The notes under the pieces are model-generated. The model was not told the origin of the DNA, searched no databases, and saw only the letters and a list, made by a program, of their open reading frames with translations. Both the position numbers and the translations under genes were made by a program. From positions 1 through 64,000 of the forward strand of contig NZ_JAHHZS010000017.1 of NCBI RefSeq assembly GCF_022606295.1: a stretch of 64,000 nt of DNA, written 5' to 3'. Source of the stretch: Arthrobacter bambusae (lineage in GTDB: Bacteria; Actinomycetota; Actinomycetes; Actinomycetales; Micrococcaceae). Every line of letters starts with the position of its first letter. The stretch's first letter is position 1. This document shows, piece by piece, positions 38,726 to 46,833 of this stretch.

Positions 38726-40171
38726 ATGGCAACCACCCCTGAGCTCATTGACCGTCCCCGTGTTCTCGTTGTCGGCGGCGGATACGTCGGCCTGTACGTA
38801 GCACTCAAGCTGCAGAAGAAGATCGCGAACGCCGGCGGCATCGTCACCGTCGTCGATCCTCTTCCCTACATGACCTACCAGCCCTTCCTCCCCGAGGTGG
38901 CAGGCGGCAACATCGAGGCACGCCACGCCGTCATCTCGCACCGCCAGCACCTCAAGCAAACGGAACTCATCCAGGGCCGCGTCACCAGCATCGACCACCA
39001 GAACCGCACCGCCGTTGTCGCTCCGGCCGACGGTGGAGACAACTTCGAGATCCCTTACTTCGACGTCGTGGTTGCCGCCGGTGCCATTACCCGCACCTTC
39101 CCCATCAAGGGCCTCGCGGACGAAGGCATTGGCCTGAAGACCATCGAAGAAGCGGTCGCCCTGCGAAACAAGGTGCTTGAGCGCATCGAGGTCGCCTCCA
39201 CCATGACCGACGCCGCCGAGCGCGCCAAGGCCCTGACCTTCGTGGTGGTGGGTGGCGGTTTCGCCGGTATCGAGTGCATCACCGAGATGGAAGACCTCGC
39301 CCGCGCTGCCGTCAAGAACAACCCGCGCATCCGCCAGGAGGAAGTCCGCTTCGTCCTGGTCGAAGCCATGGGCCGCATCATGCCCGAGGTCACCGCAGCC
39401 CAGGCCGAGTGGGTTGTGGGACACCTCCGCAGCCGCGGCATCGAGGTCCTGCTCAACACCTCCCTCGACAACGCAGAGGGCAGCCTCAAGCTCATCAACC
39501 TGCCGGACAAGACCCCTGCCCAGGAGTTCGAAGCCGACACCCTCGTGTGGACCGCCGGCGTGCAGGCCAACCCGATGATCCGTTCCACCGACTTCCCGCT
39601 CGAGCCGCGCGGACGCGTCCGCGTCCTCCCGGACCTGCGGATCGCTGGCGACGAAGGCATCATCGACAACGCCTGGGCCGCCGGCGACATCGCCGCGGTT
39701 CCGGACCTCACGGGCAGCGGCCTGCCGGACGGCACCTGTGTTCCGAACGCCCAGCACGCCCTTCGCCAGGCCAAGCGCCTCGCCAAGAACCTGTGGGCCT
39801 CCCGCTGGGACAAGCCCATGGGTGACTACAAGCACAAGAACCTCGGTGCGGTCGCCGGCTTCGGCGAGTGGAAGGGCGTTGCCAACATCAACCTCCTGGG
39901 CCGCATCGGCCTCAAGGGCGGGCTCGCATGGCTGGCACACCGCGGCTACCACGGCTTGGCCATCCCCACCGGTGAGCGCAAGGTCCGCGTGATCTTCAAC
40001 TGGATCCTTGGCATGACCATGGGCCGCGACACCACGCAGCTGCTGGACCTCGACAACCCGCGCGGCGCCTTCGTTGCCGCGGCCACCCCGGCTCCCAAGC
40101 CGGCCGCCGCACCCGCACCGGCTGCCGCACCTTCCGAAGCCAAGGCTCCGGTCACGGCTGACGCCAAGTAG
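38726..40171 (+). CDS. ndh: Type II NADH dehydrogenase (NDH-2)
   Basis: A single-subunit membrane-associated flavoprotein that passes electrons from NADH to menaquinone without pumping protons. The product is about 481 aa with the FAD motif VLVVGGGYVGLYVALKL, the NADH motif VVVGGGFAGIECITEM, LVWTAGVQANPM and WAAGDIAAVPD. A C-terminal amphipathic region and an Ala/Pro-rich tail follow. The ATG at 38726 has TACTCT exactly 6 nt upstream (leaderless). A Rex-like operator overlaps the -35. An open frame from 38708 would cross the promoter and is not used. Confidence 0.94.
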   Translation: MATTPELIDRPRVLVVGGGYVGLYVALKLQKKIANAGGIVTVVDPLPYMTYQPFLPEVAGGNIEARHAVISHRQHLKQTELIQGRVTSIDHQNRTAVVAPADGGDNFEIPYFDVVVAAGAITRTFPIKGLADEGIGLKTIEEAVALRNKVLERIEVASTMTDAAERAKALTFVVVGGGFAGIECITEMEDLARAAVKNNPRIRQEEVRFVLVEAMGRIMPEVTAAQAEWVVGHLRSRGIEVLLNTSLDNAEGSLKLINLPDKTPAQEFEADTLVWTAGVQANPMIRSTDFPLEPRGRVRVLPDLRIAGDEGIIDNAWAAGDIAAVPDLTGSGLPDGTCVPNAQHALRQAKRLAKNLWASRWDKPMGDYKHKNLGAVAGFGEWKGVANINLLGRIGLKGGLAWLAHRGYHGLAIPTGERKVRVIFNWILGMTMGRDTTQLLDLDNPRGAFVAAATPAPKPAAAPAPAAAPSEAKAPVTADAK

Positions 40172-40192
40172 CAGCACCTCAAGCAGTCCCGC

Positions 40193-40240
40193 CGACGGCG
40201 GCCATCTCCCACGCGGGAGGCGGCCGCCGTCGTCGTTTTA
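40193..40240 (+). terminator. Terminator after ndh
   Basis: Stem arms CGACGGCGGCC (40193-40203) and its complement (40222-40232), with an inner CTCCC/GGGAG pair around ACGC, followed by TCGTTTTA. Confidence 0.85.
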
Positions 40241-40313
40241 TTCCTCGTGCCTTGCCGTCCGGTCCGCGGCGGCGGTTCGGCATCTCCGCGACGCCGGGTC
40301 CTAGACTTGCAGC

Positions 40314-41234
40314 ATGGCTGGCGAAAGCGATCTGACCACCCTCCTGAGATCCATGCATCCCGTGATTCGGGAGGGCGACTACGTCTACGCTTTGTGGCCG
40401 CACGGAAGACCGCTTGAAGGCAATATCGAAGCCGCTGTCCGCGAAGCGGAAGGCCTCACCGTGGTGCTGCGGCGCGAGGAAGCCGGCCGCCTGGGGCTGT
40501 CCTACGATTTCGTGGCCGCGTGGATCACTCTTCAAATCCACTCCGCGCTGGAAGCCGTGGGGCTCACCGCGGCAGTCAGCTCCGCCCTGACGGCGGCCGG
40601 CATCAGCTGCAACGTCCTCGCCGGGTTCCATCACGACCACCTTTTGGTTCCGTCCACTGAGCGGCGGCACGCCATGGAAGTGCTGGAGCTGCTGGGCCAA
40701 GGCGTAGTGCTGCGGACGGAGCGGCCGGCGGACCGCGAGTCGGTGCTGGCGCTCACGGCGGCCGCGTTTTCCACGAGCGCGGTCACCGGATTGCCCGTCG
40801 AAGGAGTCCCGGCCGAAGTGAAGCTGCTGACGGAACTGTTCGACTCCGATGAGTACCTGCAGGAGTTCAGCATCGTGGCGGAGATGGGCGGGGAAATCGT
40901 AGGCCACGTCATCTGCACCCGCGGCAGGGTCGGAGAACTCCGGCTCTTGGGACTGGGCCCCATCAGCGTCCAGCCGCACCTCCAGCGGCGTGGCATCGGA
41001 TCTGCGCTTTTGCGGGAAACGGCCCGGCGGGCCGAGGAGGCGGGGGAGCTGGGCATCGCGCTGCTGGGCAGCACCGAGTACTACCCTCGCTTCGGATTTC
41101 TTCCCGCCCGCAAGCTGGGCGTGTCGGCCCCCGGCGCAGGGTGGGGAGACCATTTCCAGCTCTTGCCCCTCAAAGCATGGCCCGACGGCGCCAGCGGAAC
41201 CTTTCGTTATGCCGCGCCCTTCCAAGCGCTGTAG
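40314..41234 (+). CDS. Fusion protein: ACT-like DUF2241 domain plus GNAT acetyltransferase
   Basis: The 306-aa product has two parts. Residues 1-135 match the ACT_3/DUF2241 type (SDLTTLLRSMHPVIREGDYV, then YDFVAAWITLQIHSALEAVG and GFHHDHLLVP), which usually occurs as a free protein. Residues 138-300 form a GNAT acetyltransferase with the acetyl-CoA loop QPHLQRRGIGSALL and YYPRFGF. This suggests an acetyltransferase with a small-molecule-sensing domain; neither ligand nor substrate is known. TAGACT (40302-40307) lies 6 nt before the ATG. A tRNA gene follows. Confidence 0.85.
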   Translation: MAGESDLTTLLRSMHPVIREGDYVYALWPHGRPLEGNIEAAVREAEGLTVVLRREEAGRLGLSYDFVAAWITLQIHSALEAVGLTAAVSSALTAAGISCNVLAGFHHDHLLVPSTERRHAMEVLELLGQGVVLRTERPADRESVLALTAAAFSTSAVTGLPVEGVPAEVKLLTELFDSDEYLQEFSIVAEMGGEIVGHVICTRGRVGELRLLGLGPISVQPHLQRRGIGSALLRETARRAEEAGELGIALLGSTEYYPRFGFLPARKLGVSAPGAGWGDHFQLLPLKAWPDGASGTFRYAAPFQAL

Positions 41235-41277
41235 GAGGCCAAAAGAGGGGAGTGCGCTGGGTTACCATTATCCGGGC

Positions 41278-41351
41278 GCCCCAGTAGCCCAATTGGCAGA
41301 GGCAGCGGACTTAAAATCCGCGGGTTGTGGGTTCGAGTCCCACCTGGGGCA
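41278..41351 (+). tRNA. tRNA with anticodon UAA (Leu), compact 74-nt form
   Basis: The cloverleaf is complete. Acceptor arms are GCCCCAG (41278-41284) and CTGGGGC (41344-41350), with discriminator A. The D arm contains AATTGGCAGAGGC. The anticodon stem is GCGGA/TCCGC with loop CTTAAAA (anticodon TAA). The variable loop GGGTT has only 5 nt, and the T arm is GTGGG-TTCGAGT-CCCAC. CCA is not encoded. The D arm resembles bacterial tRNA-Leu, but the long variable arm normal for tRNA-Leu is missing. Confidence 0.88.
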
Positions 41352-41486
41352 CGCACGAGAAATGCGGGCCGCGCCACCTTCTTTGTTTGCGCCAAGCTGT
41401 GCCGTGACAAGGATTTAACCCCGTGTTCACGGGAAGAGCTCTCCGGTTACTGCGGTGACACACCGTTATTAGATCCTGACCTGCGT

Positions 41487-41521
41487 ATATGTGTTCTAGG
41501 ACACATATTTGGTAGTACTCT
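41487..41521 (+). promoter_or_regulatory. 22-bp palindromic operator and promoter of the liv operon
   Basis: ATATGTGT (41487-41494) and ACACATAT (41501-41508) flank TCTAGG, a near-perfect 22-bp dyad. It overlaps the -35 position of a promoter with TACTCT as -10 (41516-41521). Lrp, GntR or similar repressors are possible; the sequence alone does not decide. The gap between the tRNA and livK (41352-41593) holds this site and nothing else recognisable. Confidence 0.65.
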
Positions 41522-41593
41522 CATGGAACATGTTCGAAGTGAAAGTGACTTCGGGCGAATGACCACGAATCAGACGCACCGCGGAGGCTATTT

Positions 41594-42823
41594 ATGTACA
41601 GGAAGAAAGTCATTTCGGCGATTGCAGCAGCAGCCACCCTTGGCATGCTCGTAGCGGGCTGTGCGAACCAGACCGCTCCCAGCGGCACGGAAACCTCGGG
41701 TGGCGGCAGCAGGGTCAATATCCCCGCGATCTCCAAAGTCGACGTTCCTGCCGGAGCTGTTTTGCCTGCAGGCGATGGAAAGGGGACATGCCCGTCCACC
41801 ACCACCCTTGCCTATGCCGGTGCCGAGACAGGACCCAACGCCCAGCTGGGTATCAACATCTTCAACGGCATCCAGCTGGCCATCAACCAGCACAACGCCG
41901 CGAACCCCGGCTGCCAGGTCCAGTTCAAGAAATTCGATACTGAAGGCGATCCGAACAAGGCCACGGGCCCGGTGACGCAGATCGTTTCCGAACCGGACAT
42001 CATCGGAGTGGTGGGCTTGCCGTTCTCCGGAGAGTCCAAGGCCACCGGCAACATCTTCGAGCAGAAGGGCTTGGTGCACATCACGCCCTCCGCTACCAAC
42101 CCGAGCCTGACCAAGAACGGCTGGACCACTTTCTTCCGGGCCCTCGGCAATGACGCCGTCCAGGGTCCTGCGGCAGCAAAGTTCCTCACGGACAAGCTGC
42201 AGGCAAAGAAGGTCTACCTGGTCCAGGACGACTCTGACTACGGCATTGGTCTGGGAACCACAACGTCCGCCGCCCTTGGCTCCGCGATGGTGGGATCCGA
42301 CAAGGTCGTCACGGGCCAGAAGGACTTCTCGGCCGTGATTTCCAAGATCATGAACTCCAAGGCAGACACGGTCTACTACGCCGGCTACTACGCAGAGGGT
42401 GCCCCCTTCGACCAGCAACTGGTCGCAAAGGGATTCACCGGATCCTTCGTGGGCCCCGATGGAGTGAAGGATGACCAGTTCATCAAGCTGGCCGGCGATG
42501 CGTCGTCCAACGCGTACTTCACCTGCCCCTGCATCCCGGGCGAGCTGATCCCGAGCTTCGAGAGCGAGTACAAGAAGCTGGCCAACGCGGAGCCCGGAAC
42601 GTACTCCATCGAAGGTTACGACGCCGTCACGGTCCTGCTCTCGGGCATCGACAAGGGCAAGCAGTCCCGCGCGGACCTGCTGTCCTGGGTCAAGTCCTAC
42701 GACGCAGATGGCCTGTCGAAGCACTACAAGTGGGATTCAACCGGCGAACTGGCAACGCCTGATGTCTACGGCTACAAAGTTGAGAACGGCAAGATCGTTC
42801 CCATCGGCGTCATCGGAAAATAA
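41594..42823 (+). CDS. livK: Branched-chain amino acid ABC transporter substrate-binding lipoprotein
   Basis: The 409-aa periplasmic-binding-type lipoprotein has a signal peptide and lipobox MLVAGC (Cys23). A type I LivJ/K fold follows, with YAGAETGPNAQLGINIFNGI at the start of domain 1, QIVSEPDIIGVVGLPFSGES and VYLVQDDSDYGIGL. It captures leucine, isoleucine, valine or related amides outside the membrane. GGAGG precedes the ATG. It is the first gene of livKHMGF and is separated from livH by a terminator-like hairpin. Confidence 0.92.
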   Translation: MYRKKVISAIAAAATLGMLVAGCANQTAPSGTETSGGGSRVNIPAISKVDVPAGAVLPAGDGKGTCPSTTTLAYAGAETGPNAQLGINIFNGIQLAINQHNAANPGCQVQFKKFDTEGDPNKATGPVTQIVSEPDIIGVVGLPFSGESKATGNIFEQKGLVHITPSATNPSLTKNGWTTFFRALGNDAVQGPAAAKFLTDKLQAKKVYLVQDDSDYGIGLGTTTSAALGSAMVGSDKVVTGQKDFSAVISKIMNSKADTVYYAGYYAEGAPFDQQLVAKGFTGSFVGPDGVKDDQFIKLAGDASSNAYFTCPCIPGELIPSFESEYKKLANAEPGTYSIEGYDAVTVLLSGIDKGKQSRADLLSWVKSYDADGLSKHYKWDSTGELATPDVYGYKVENGKIVPIGVIGK

Positions 42824-42838
42824 CACCGAGCCCAGATG

Positions 42839-42882
42839 AATGCTGGGGGTTAGCATCCATGCCGACCCCCAGCATTTCTTTT
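42839..42882 (+). terminator. Attenuating terminator between livK and livH
   Basis: Perfect 12-bp arms AATGCTGGGGGT (42839-42850) and its complement (42865-42876), followed by TCTTTTG. Partial termination here would keep livK mRNA above the permease and ATPase mRNAs. Confidence 0.82.
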
Positions 42883-42902
42883 GATTACATCAGGAAAGTG
42901 CC

Positions 42903-43922
42903 ATGATCAGTGAAGTAATTCCCACCCTGCTCCACTCGGTTCCCGTGGACGACACGTGGATCACCTTCGACGTAAACTCCTTTACCCAAAACTTCTGGAG
43001 TTCCACCTTTGACGGGTTGACCTTCGGCGCAATCTACGCCTTGGTTGCCCTCGGCTATACGCTCGTCTACGGCGTTCTCAACCTCATCAACTTTGCCCAC
43101 TCGGAAGTGTTCATCACGGGCTGCTACGGAGTGTTCTTTACCCTCAGCGCCCTGAATTTCGGCCCCTCCGCTCCGAGGCTGGGTTTTTGGGCCATTGTGG
43201 GAAACCTTATCCTCGCCCTCGTCGTCGCCATTATCGCCTCAGCCCTGATGGCAGTGATCGTGGAACGGGTGGCTTATAAACCTTTGCGTCAACGTAAGGC
43301 GCCCCGACTGGCATTCTTGATTACCGCCATCGGTGTTTCTTTCGCCATCCAGTACACCATCTACTGGTGGCGTGGACCGAGCCCGGAAGCTGCGCTCACA
43401 ATGTTCCGGCCGCTCGCGATTTTCGACGTCTTCGGGACGATCGTCGATTCGCAGCAGGTTGTGATTATCGTCGCCGCGGTTATCCTCATGATCGCCACTG
43501 ATCAGTTCATTAGGCGGTCCCGGACCGGCCGAGGCATCCGGGCAGTGGCGCAGGATCCGGATACTGCAACCCTGATGGGTGTCAACAAGGAAAAAATCAT
43601 TGTGACCACCTTTATCATCGGCGGCATCCTGGCCGGCGCGGCTGCTTTGTTCTACGTCATGAAAATTCCGTCCGGCGTGCAGTACAACGGCGGATTCATC
43701 CTGGGCGTCAAAGCGTTCGCGGCCGCTGTCCTTGGAGGCATCGGCAATGTCCGCGGTGCTTTGCTGGGCGGCCTGCTGATCGGTTTGATTGGCAACTACG
43801 GCCAGGTGCTCCTGGGCAGTTCCCAATGGACGGACGTTGTCGCGTTCGTGGTCCTGGTGTTGGTATTGATTGTGCGACCCGAAGGTGTCTTGGGTAGCTC
43901 GCTAGGAAAGAGTAAGGCATGA
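42903..43922 (+). CDS. livH: Branched-chain amino acid ABC transporter permease LivH
   Basis: The 339-aa permease has eight or so hydrophobic segments. LivH features are FGAIYALVALGYTLVYGVLN, LINFAHSEVF and the cytoplasmic loop GIRAVAQDPDTATLMGVN. A 40-residue N-terminal segment precedes the conserved core. It overlaps livM by 4 nt. Confidence 0.93.
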   Translation: MISEVIPTLLHSVPVDDTWITFDVNSFTQNFWSSTFDGLTFGAIYALVALGYTLVYGVLNLINFAHSEVFITGCYGVFFTLSALNFGPSAPRLGFWAIVGNLILALVVAIIASALMAVIVERVAYKPLRQRKAPRLAFLITAIGVSFAIQYTIYWWRGPSPEAALTMFRPLAIFDVFGTIVDSQQVVIIVAAVILMIATDQFIRRSRTGRGIRAVAQDPDTATLMGVNKEKIIVTTFIIGGILAGAAALFYVMKIPSGVQYNGGFILGVKAFAAAVLGGIGNVRGALLGGLLIGLIGNYGQVLLGSSQWTDVVAFVVLVLVLIVRPEGVLGSSLGKSKA

Positions 43923-45118
43923 GCACAACAGACGGCCCCACACTTATTCCCGATGATGCTTCTGCACAGGAGATTGCCGACCGCGAAGCCAAGATGCGGC
44001 AGCGCAAGGGCTGGTTCCCGGGGCTCAGTGACAAATGGAATGCGCTCCCGCGCCAGACCCAATGGCTGATCCTGATCGTCGTTGTTGTCCTTGCGTATTT
44101 GCTTCCTATCCTCAATCCGCCGTTGATCACGACGGAACCGGGCAACAATTGGCAAATCGCACTCGCGCAGATGTCTGTCTATGCCCTGGTGGCTGTCGGC
44201 CTGAACGTGGTGGTCGGCTATGCGGGCCTCCTCGACCTGGGTTATGTGGCCTTCTTCGCCCTGGGGTCCTATACCGCAGCGATGTTCACCAGTCCGGATT
44301 CGCCGTATGTGCACATTCCCTACTTGTGGACGCTGCCATTGGCGATGGCAGTCGCCATGTTCTTTGGCGTGGTCCTGGGTGTTCCCACGCTTCGCCTCCG
44401 CGGCGACTACCTGGCGATCGTCACGCTCGGCTTCGGTGAGATCGTACGCATTCTGGCCACCATCATTCCGGCCATGAAGGGCCAGGTCGGCTTCCAGAAT
44501 GTCGGCCACCCGCCTGGTACGGATTCCAGCGGACAAACGATCTTCCAGAATTCGAACGGAACCCCGTGGTATTGGCTGACGCTGACCATCATCATTGTGG
44601 TGCTCCTGGCTGCCGGAAACCTTGAGCGCAGCAGGGTGGGACGGGCGTGGATTGCCATCCGCGAGGATGAAGACGCTGCCGAAATCATGGGTGTCCCCAC
44701 CTTCAAGTACAAGGTGTGGGCCTTCGCGATCGGCGCTTCCGTGGGCGGACTCTCGGGTGCGTTGTTCGCCGGCCAGGTAGGTTTTGTGAACAACCAGAAA
44801 TTCGATATCGCCACCTCGATCCTGTTCGTCGCCGCTGTCGTCATGGGCGGCACGGGAAACAAGGTGGGTGCGATCCTTGGCGGTGCGTTGGTGGCATATA
44901 TCCCACTCCGCTTCACCGCGATTGCGGAGTTCAAGTACCTGATCTTTGGGGCGGCGCTGGTGATCATCATGATTTTCCGTCCCGGCGGCCTCCTGCCGGC
45001 ACGCCAGAGCCTCCTCGCCTATGGACGCTTGGCCTACAACAAGCTCAAGGGTGCCGTGGGCGATATCCCTCCTTCGGGCAAAGTCGTCCTGGAACCGGGA
45101 AAGGGGGCTGACAAATGA
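43919..45118 (+). CDS. livM: Branched-chain amino acid ABC transporter permease LivM
   Basis: The 399-aa permease starts with a hydrophilic tail of about 45 residues. It contains VGLNVVVGYAGLLDLGYVAFFALGSYTAA, GVPTLRLRGDYLAIVTLGFGEI and the loop AIREDEDAAEIMGV typical of LivM. Overlaps with livH and livG (4 nt each) indicate a tightly coupled operon. It forms the membrane channel with LivH. Confidence 0.93.
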   Translation: MSTTDGPTLIPDDASAQEIADREAKMRQRKGWFPGLSDKWNALPRQTQWLILIVVVVLAYLLPILNPPLITTEPGNNWQIALAQMSVYALVAVGLNVVVGYAGLLDLGYVAFFALGSYTAAMFTSPDSPYVHIPYLWTLPLAMAVAMFFGVVLGVPTLRLRGDYLAIVTLGFGEIVRILATIIPAMKGQVGFQNVGHPPGTDSSGQTIFQNSNGTPWYWLTLTIIIVVLLAAGNLERSRVGRAWIAIREDEDAAEIMGVPTFKYKVWAFAIGASVGGLSGALFAGQVGFVNNQKFDIATSILFVAAVVMGGTGNKVGAILGGALVAYIPLRFTAIAEFKYLIFGAALVIIMIFRPGGLLPARQSLLAYGRLAYNKLKGAVGDIPPSGKVVLEPGKGADK

Positions 45119-46002
45119 GTGAAGCGATCGAACCGGATATCGACGTCGACGCACTCAAGGAGCAGGGTGTGGACCTTGATGTCGCCGAGAAGGTGGCACC
45201 CGAGAGGGAGATCGCCACCAAGGTGGGCGAAGCCCTGGTCCAGGTCCAGGACCTGACGATCAAGTTCGGTGGCCTGGTCGCCCTGGACAACGTCACGTTC
45301 GATATCAACCGGGGCGAAATCCTCGGTTTGATTGGTCCCAACGGTGCGGGAAAAACCACGTGTTTCAATGCCATGACAGGGGTGTATAAGCCGACTTCGG
45401 GAAAGGTCTTGCTGGAAGGCCAGTTGCTCAACGGACTGCCCCAGCACAAGATCACCCGGCGAGGCTTGGCGCGGACGTTCCAGAACATCCGCCTCTTTGG
45501 TGAGATGACGGCTTTGGAAAACGTGGTTGTCGGCCTCGACGCGCGCCACCGCACGAGTGTCGGCGGGGCTCTCTTGCGCCTGCCGACCCATGTGAGGGAA
45601 GAGAAGACCTCGATCGAGCGCGGCATGGCATTGCTTGAATTCGTGGGCATCGCCGATCACGCCCATTTCCTGTCGCGGCACCTTCCTTATGGGTACCAGC
45701 GTCGCCTGGAAATCGCGCGGGCACTGGCCACGGATCCCAAGGTCCTGTGCCTGGACGAGCCTGCGGCCGGGTTCAATCCCGCGGAGAAGGAAGAGCTCAT
45801 GGCCCTGATCCGGACCATCCGCGACGACGGCTACACGGTCCTGCTCATTGAGCACGACATGAAGCTGGTCATGGGCGTCACCGACCGGATCGTGGTCCTG
45901 GAGTTCGGCAAAAAGATCGCGGACGCGTTGCCCAAGATCATTCGCGACGACCCGAAAGTTATTTCCGCCTATCTCGGGGAGCCTGAAGATGACCTTGCTT
46001 GA
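45115..46002 (+). CDS. livG: Branched-chain amino acid ABC transporter ATP-binding protein LivG
   Basis: The 295-aa ATPase has Walker A IGPNGAGKTTCFN, the LivG-specific RRGLARTFQNIRLF region, signature LPYGYQRRLEIARALA and Walker B LCLDEPAAGFNP. An acidic 35-residue N-terminal extension precedes the domain. It overlaps livF by 14 nt. Confidence 0.94.
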   Translation: MSEAIEPDIDVDALKEQGVDLDVAEKVAPEREIATKVGEALVQVQDLTIKFGGLVALDNVTFDINRGEILGLIGPNGAGKTTCFNAMTGVYKPTSGKVLLEGQLLNGLPQHKITRRGLARTFQNIRLFGEMTALENVVVGLDARHRTSVGGALLRLPTHVREEKTSIERGMALLEFVGIADHAHFLSRHLPYGYQRRLEIARALATDPKVLCLDEPAAGFNPAEKEELMALIRTIRDDGYTVLLIEHDMKLVMGVTDRIVVLEFGKKIADALPKIIRDDPKVISAYLGEPEDDLA

Positions 46003-46702
46003 GCTGAAGAACGTATCCGTCCACTACGGCCGGATCCAGGCGATTTCCGACATGTCATTCAGCGTGGAAGAAGGCGAGATCGTTTCGCTCATCGGCGCGA
46101 ATGGTGCCGGAAAGACCACCACCATGAGGACGATTTCCGGATTGCTGGCTCCCTCGGCCGGCTCCATCACCTTTGCCGGCCAGGACATCACCAGGATGAA
46201 GGCCCACATCCGTGTTGTCCAAGGCATTTCGCAAGCGCCGGAGGGACGTGGAATCTTCCCTGGCATGACGGTGGAGGAGAACCTCGACATGGGTTCCTAC
46301 GGCCGCAAGGACCGGACCAAGGTGGCAGAAGACCTGGAACGTGTCTTCGACTTGTTTCCACGGTTGAAGGAGCGTATCAAGCAGTTTGGCGGCACCATGA
46401 GCGGTGGCGAACAGCAGATGCTCGCGATTGGCAGGGCGCTGATGTCCAACCCCAAGCTGTTGCTGCTGGATGAACCTTCCATGGGGCTTGCTCCGCAGTT
46501 CATCCGCCAGATCTTCAAGATTGTCACGGAGATCAACAACCAAGGCACCACGGTGCTCCTGGTGGAGCAAAACGCCAACCAGGCGCTCGCCCGTGCGCAC
46601 CGTGCTTTCGTGCTTGAAACCGGGTCGATTACGCACCGGGGCACCGGCAAGGAACTGCTTGCCAACCCGGCGGTCAAGGAAGCGTACCTCGGCGTCGGAT
46701 AG
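45989..46702 (+). CDS. livF: Branched-chain amino acid ABC transporter ATP-binding protein LivF
   Basis: The 237-aa ATPase has Walker A IGANGAGKTTTMR, ISQAPEGRGIFPGMTVEENL, signature MSGGEQQMLAIGRALM and Walker B LLLLDEPSMGLAPQ, all in LivF-specific form. It is the last gene of livKHMGF and is followed by a GC-rich hairpin. Confidence 0.95.
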   Translation: MTLLELKNVSVHYGRIQAISDMSFSVEEGEIVSLIGANGAGKTTTMRTISGLLAPSAGSITFAGQDITRMKAHIRVVQGISQAPEGRGIFPGMTVEENLDMGSYGRKDRTKVAEDLERVFDLFPRLKERIKQFGGTMSGGEQQMLAIGRALMSNPKLLLLDEPSMGLAPQFIRQIFKIVTEINNQGTTVLLVEQNANQALARAHRAFVLETGSITHRGTGKELLANPAVKEAYLGVG

Positions 46703-46709
46703 CCGCGTG

Positions 46710-46742
46710 TGCCGGCACCCTCTCAAGGAGCGGGTGCCGGCA
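46710..46742 (+). terminator. Hairpin at the end of the liv operon
   Basis: Perfect 11-bp arms TGCCGGCACCC (46710-46720) and its complement (46732-46742) around an 11-nt loop, 8 nt after the livF stop. There is no T-tract. Confidence 0.75.
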
Positions 46743-46833
46743 TCGACGGAGGTGGAACTTTCGGTGCGGACCAAGCGTGGGAATTGGTAGCGTGAACTAT
46801 CACTTCGCACCCACAGCAAGAAGGACACCCACC

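Noticed and set aside
40314..40720. A separate gene for the N-terminal half of the ACT-GNAT protein
   Set aside because: The frame is continuous with no stop or internal ribosome binding site, and the promoter box is 6 nt before the single ATG, so one fused protein is the simplest reading.
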